A DNA stretch of 5,777 nucleotides from Acidilobaceae archaeon. GTDB taxonomy: Archaea > Thermoproteota > Thermoprotei_A > Sulfolobales > Acidilobaceae. The stretch's first letter is position 1. Every line of letters begins with the position of its first letter. The notes beneath the pieces are model-generated. The model did not search any database and had not been told where the DNA came from. It saw only the letters and a program-made list of their open reading frames with translations. The position numbers were made by a program, and so were the translations under genes. Shown piece after piece: positions 4,459 through 5,777 of this stretch. The stretch spans positions 1 to 5,777 of the forward strand of contig JALUDK010000060.1 of the NCBI GenBank assembly GCA_027044005.1, read 5' to 3'.

Positions 4459-5059
4459 GGTAGTCCTGCTGGACTTCGACGGGACCATAATAGACACTAT
4501 GGGGCTCTACACGGTGGAGGCGGCCAGGCTGATCAGCATGTATACTGGCATGAGCCTGGAGGAGGCGGAGACCCTATACAGGAGCACTGCTGGCATGCCT
4601 TTCAGGAGGCAGCTGGAGATGGCGGGGCTGCGTGGAGGCAAGGTGGAGGAGGCGGCTAGGAGGTTTGAGGAGTGGAAGAAGAGCCTGCTATCCAGGCTCA
4701 GGCTTGATAACCGTGTCATAGAGGCGGTATCATCCATAAAGGGTCTAGGCTTCAAGGTGTACCTATCCACCAATAACGAGTGTAGCGTCATATCGGGCCT
4801 GAGCCTAGACAGGGTATTTGATGGTGTCCTGTGCAATGAGCCCGGGCGTGGGTTTGAGAAGGGGGAGCCGCACCTCAGGGAGGTGATGAGGAGGGAGGGC
4901 GTTGAGGCTTGTAGTATAGTGTTTATCGGTGACAGCGAGTATGATATACGCCTCTACCGTGGGCTGGGGGTGAGGGTGATCCGCACCAACGGCCTCTGGA
5001 GGGATGAAGGCGTTGTACGCAGGCTGGCCTGGTTAAAGGAAGAGTGCGAGGGAGATTAG
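4442..5059 (+). CDS. HAD-superfamily phosphatase, phosphoglycolate phosphatase/beta-PGM-like
   Basis: All four HAD motifs are visible in this 205-residue protein. Motif I is LLDFDGT with nucleophile D11 and acid/base D13. Motif II is LSTNN with S109 or T110. Motif III is probably K140 in GFEKGEPHL. Motif IV is FIGDSEYD with D164 and D168 for Mg2+ binding. Residues about 17-88 form an alpha-helical cap of the C1 type, with MPFRRQLEMAGL resembling the substrate-specificity region of phosphoglycolate phosphatases and phosphoglucomutases. It probably hydrolyses a phosphorylated sugar or small acid in the cytoplasm; the substrate cannot be read from the sequence. The ATG at 4442 lies 17 bases inside the kinase gene, and no closer standard start is in frame, so translation is likely coupled to the kinase. 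The 3' end overlaps the opposite-strand transferase gene by 27 bases. Confidence 0.87.
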   Translation: MECCPRVVLLDFDGTIIDTMGLYTVEAARLISMYTGMSLEEAETLYRSTAGMPFRRQLEMAGLRGGKVEEAARRFEEWKKSLLSRLRLDNRVIEAVSSIKGLGFKVYLSTNNECSVISGLSLDRVFDGVLCNEPGRGFEKGEPHLREVMRREGVEACSIVFIGDSEYDIRLYRGLGVRVIRTNGLWRDEGVVRRLAWLKEECEGD

Positions 5060-5777
5060 GCCCACTAGGGCTTGTAGTAGGAGTATTAGGAGTGTGACCC
5101 TAACCTCGGTCGCCCCGATGGTCTTGTCCAGTACGAGTATCGCTAGGTGGGTTACACTATACACCCTACCACCATAGGGCGGCTTCAGCCTCCCCCCAGG
5201 CTCCACGACGCCAAAGTTCTCCTTATCCACCCCATTGAGCTTGCCCCGTATAAATAGGGCGAACTCCAGGAAGTATAGGGTGAAGAGGGCTAGGCCAAAC
5301 TTCTCGAAGTTCCCGGTTATAACCAGGCCTGCATAGTAGGCTCCCACCCCATAGGTTAGTGTGTTCCCCGGGAACAGCTTAGCCGGGTACCAGTTGAGCC
5401 ATAGGAAGCCTAGGAGCGCCGAGGCCATGATTATGCTGGCGTAGAATACGTGGGTGATCCCGTTGGCCAGGCTGTATATCGCTGTGAAGATCATGAGTAG
5501 CAGGCCCATCCCGGCCTCAAGTCCGTTATACCCAGCTATCATGTTGAACGCGTTGGCAGCGCCCATGACCCCGATGGGGACTAGGACAAGCGGGTACAGT
5601 AGGCCCAGGTCTACCACCCCTACCAGGGGCAGGCTCATCTGGGATACCCCAGCCTTTATGACCATCAGGGGCAGGGCTATGGGTATAGTGGCTAGTATCC
5701 TATACCTCCTCCTAATCCCCCTCTTCCACCCCAGCAGGTCGTCCAGGAGGCCTATGAGGCCAGCCATGAGTAGTAGG
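5033..5777 (-). CDS. UDP-GlcNAc-1-phosphate transferase family membrane protein (ALG7/MraY/WecA-like), 5'-partial
   Basis: This polytopic membrane enzyme of the GPT family would transfer a sugar-1-phosphate, probably GlcNAc-1-P, from UDP-sugar to dolichyl phosphate. That is the first step of lipid-linked glycan assembly for archaeal N-glycosylation (AglH type). Counting from a Met at 5767, the DD pair of GLLDDLLGWKRG is at 9-10. NAFNMIAGYNGLEAG at 72-86 is very like eukaryotic ALG7, and WYPAKLFPGNTLTYGVGA is at 126-143. A cytosolic loop, GVVEPGGRLKPPYGGRVYSVTHL, lies near 186-208. Around six to seven hydrophobic segments are visible. The frame is still open and hydrophobic (LLL) at the window edge, so the real start and two or three further helices lie outside; the Met at 5767 is internal. 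The Gly-Asp-Thr usual in ALG7 is Gly-Asn-Thr here (N135, AAC at 5365-5363). Confidence 0.85.
   Translation of the reverse strand, partial: LLLMAGLIGLLDDLLGWKRGIRRRYRILATIPIALPLMVIKAGVSQMSLPLVGVVDLGLLYPLVLVPIGVMGAANAFNMIAGYNGLEAGMGLLLMIFTAIYSLANGITHVFYASIIMASALLGFLWLNWYPAKLFPGNTLTYGVGAYYAGLVITGNFEKFGLALFTLYFLEFALFIRGKLNGVDKENFGVVEPGGRLKPPYGGRVYSVTHLAILVLDKTIGATEVRVTLLILLLQALVGLISLALFL

Noticed and set aside
1..5777. CRISPR arrays, tRNA or rRNA genes, insertion sequences
   Set aside because: Reading both strands I saw no regularly spaced repeats, cloverleaf-like sequence, conserved rRNA blocks, transposase motifs or terminal inverted repeats.

Overview
The window looks like two unrelated pieces of DNA joined near base 1675. 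The left piece, about 1-1675, resembles a high-GC bacterial phage or other mobile element. It holds four short minus-strand genes that touch or follow one another closely, with Shine-Dalgarno-type start sites, many CGC and GCC codons, and six CTCGAG hexamers. The right piece, about 1680-5777, reads as the chromosome of a hyperthermophilic crenarchaeon (Thermoproteota, perhaps near Desulfurococcales or Acidilobales; the lineage is an inference). It is rich in AGG (Arg), ATA (Ile) and CTA codons and in CTAG, has no CTCGAG, has very short intergenic spaces, and encodes archaeal-type proteins.

Left piece, read leftwards from the junction: a 5'-truncated gene with a DnaJ-like double CxxCxGxG zinc motif (1383 to about 1679), a 100-residue hypothetical protein starting on a GTGA overlap (1084-1386), and a membrane-anchored Lar-like zinc-ribbon protein starting on an ATGA overlap (689-1087). 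A leader with a perfect 8-bp UUCG-loop hairpin (552-571) then precedes a clear GGAGGT site and a partial unknown protein that runs off the window (1-533). The start-stop overlaps suggest one co-transcribed, translationally coupled unit of small accessory proteins.

Right piece: a metallo-beta-lactamase-fold hydrolase with a C-terminal winged-helix-like domain (to 2541), lacking its normal N-terminus because of the junction. It converges on thioredoxin reductase trxB (2538-3560, minus), and the two stop codons share one CTAG palindrome. A short divergent promoter region (about 3561-3690) separates trxB from a plus-strand pair: a compact PfkB/ribokinase-family kinase (3694-4458) and a HAD-family phosphatase (4442-5059) overlapping it by 17 bases. 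The HAD gene converges, with a 27-base overlap, on a membrane GlcNAc-1-phosphate transferase-like gene (5033-5777, minus, start outside the window), which probably acts in archaeal lipid-linked oligosaccharide synthesis for protein N-glycosylation.

The main result is that both genes at the junction are truncated and composition changes at the same point. This fits a chimeric contig (single-cell amplification or metagenome misassembly) better than a true insertion. Secondary points of interest are the HAD/kinase pair, the reduced lid and uncertain start of the kinase, the Asn in the usual Gly-Asp-Thr motif of the transferase, and the UUCG hairpin next to a ribosome binding site. I do not see a convincing new defence or mobile system, though the left gene set is poorly characterised.
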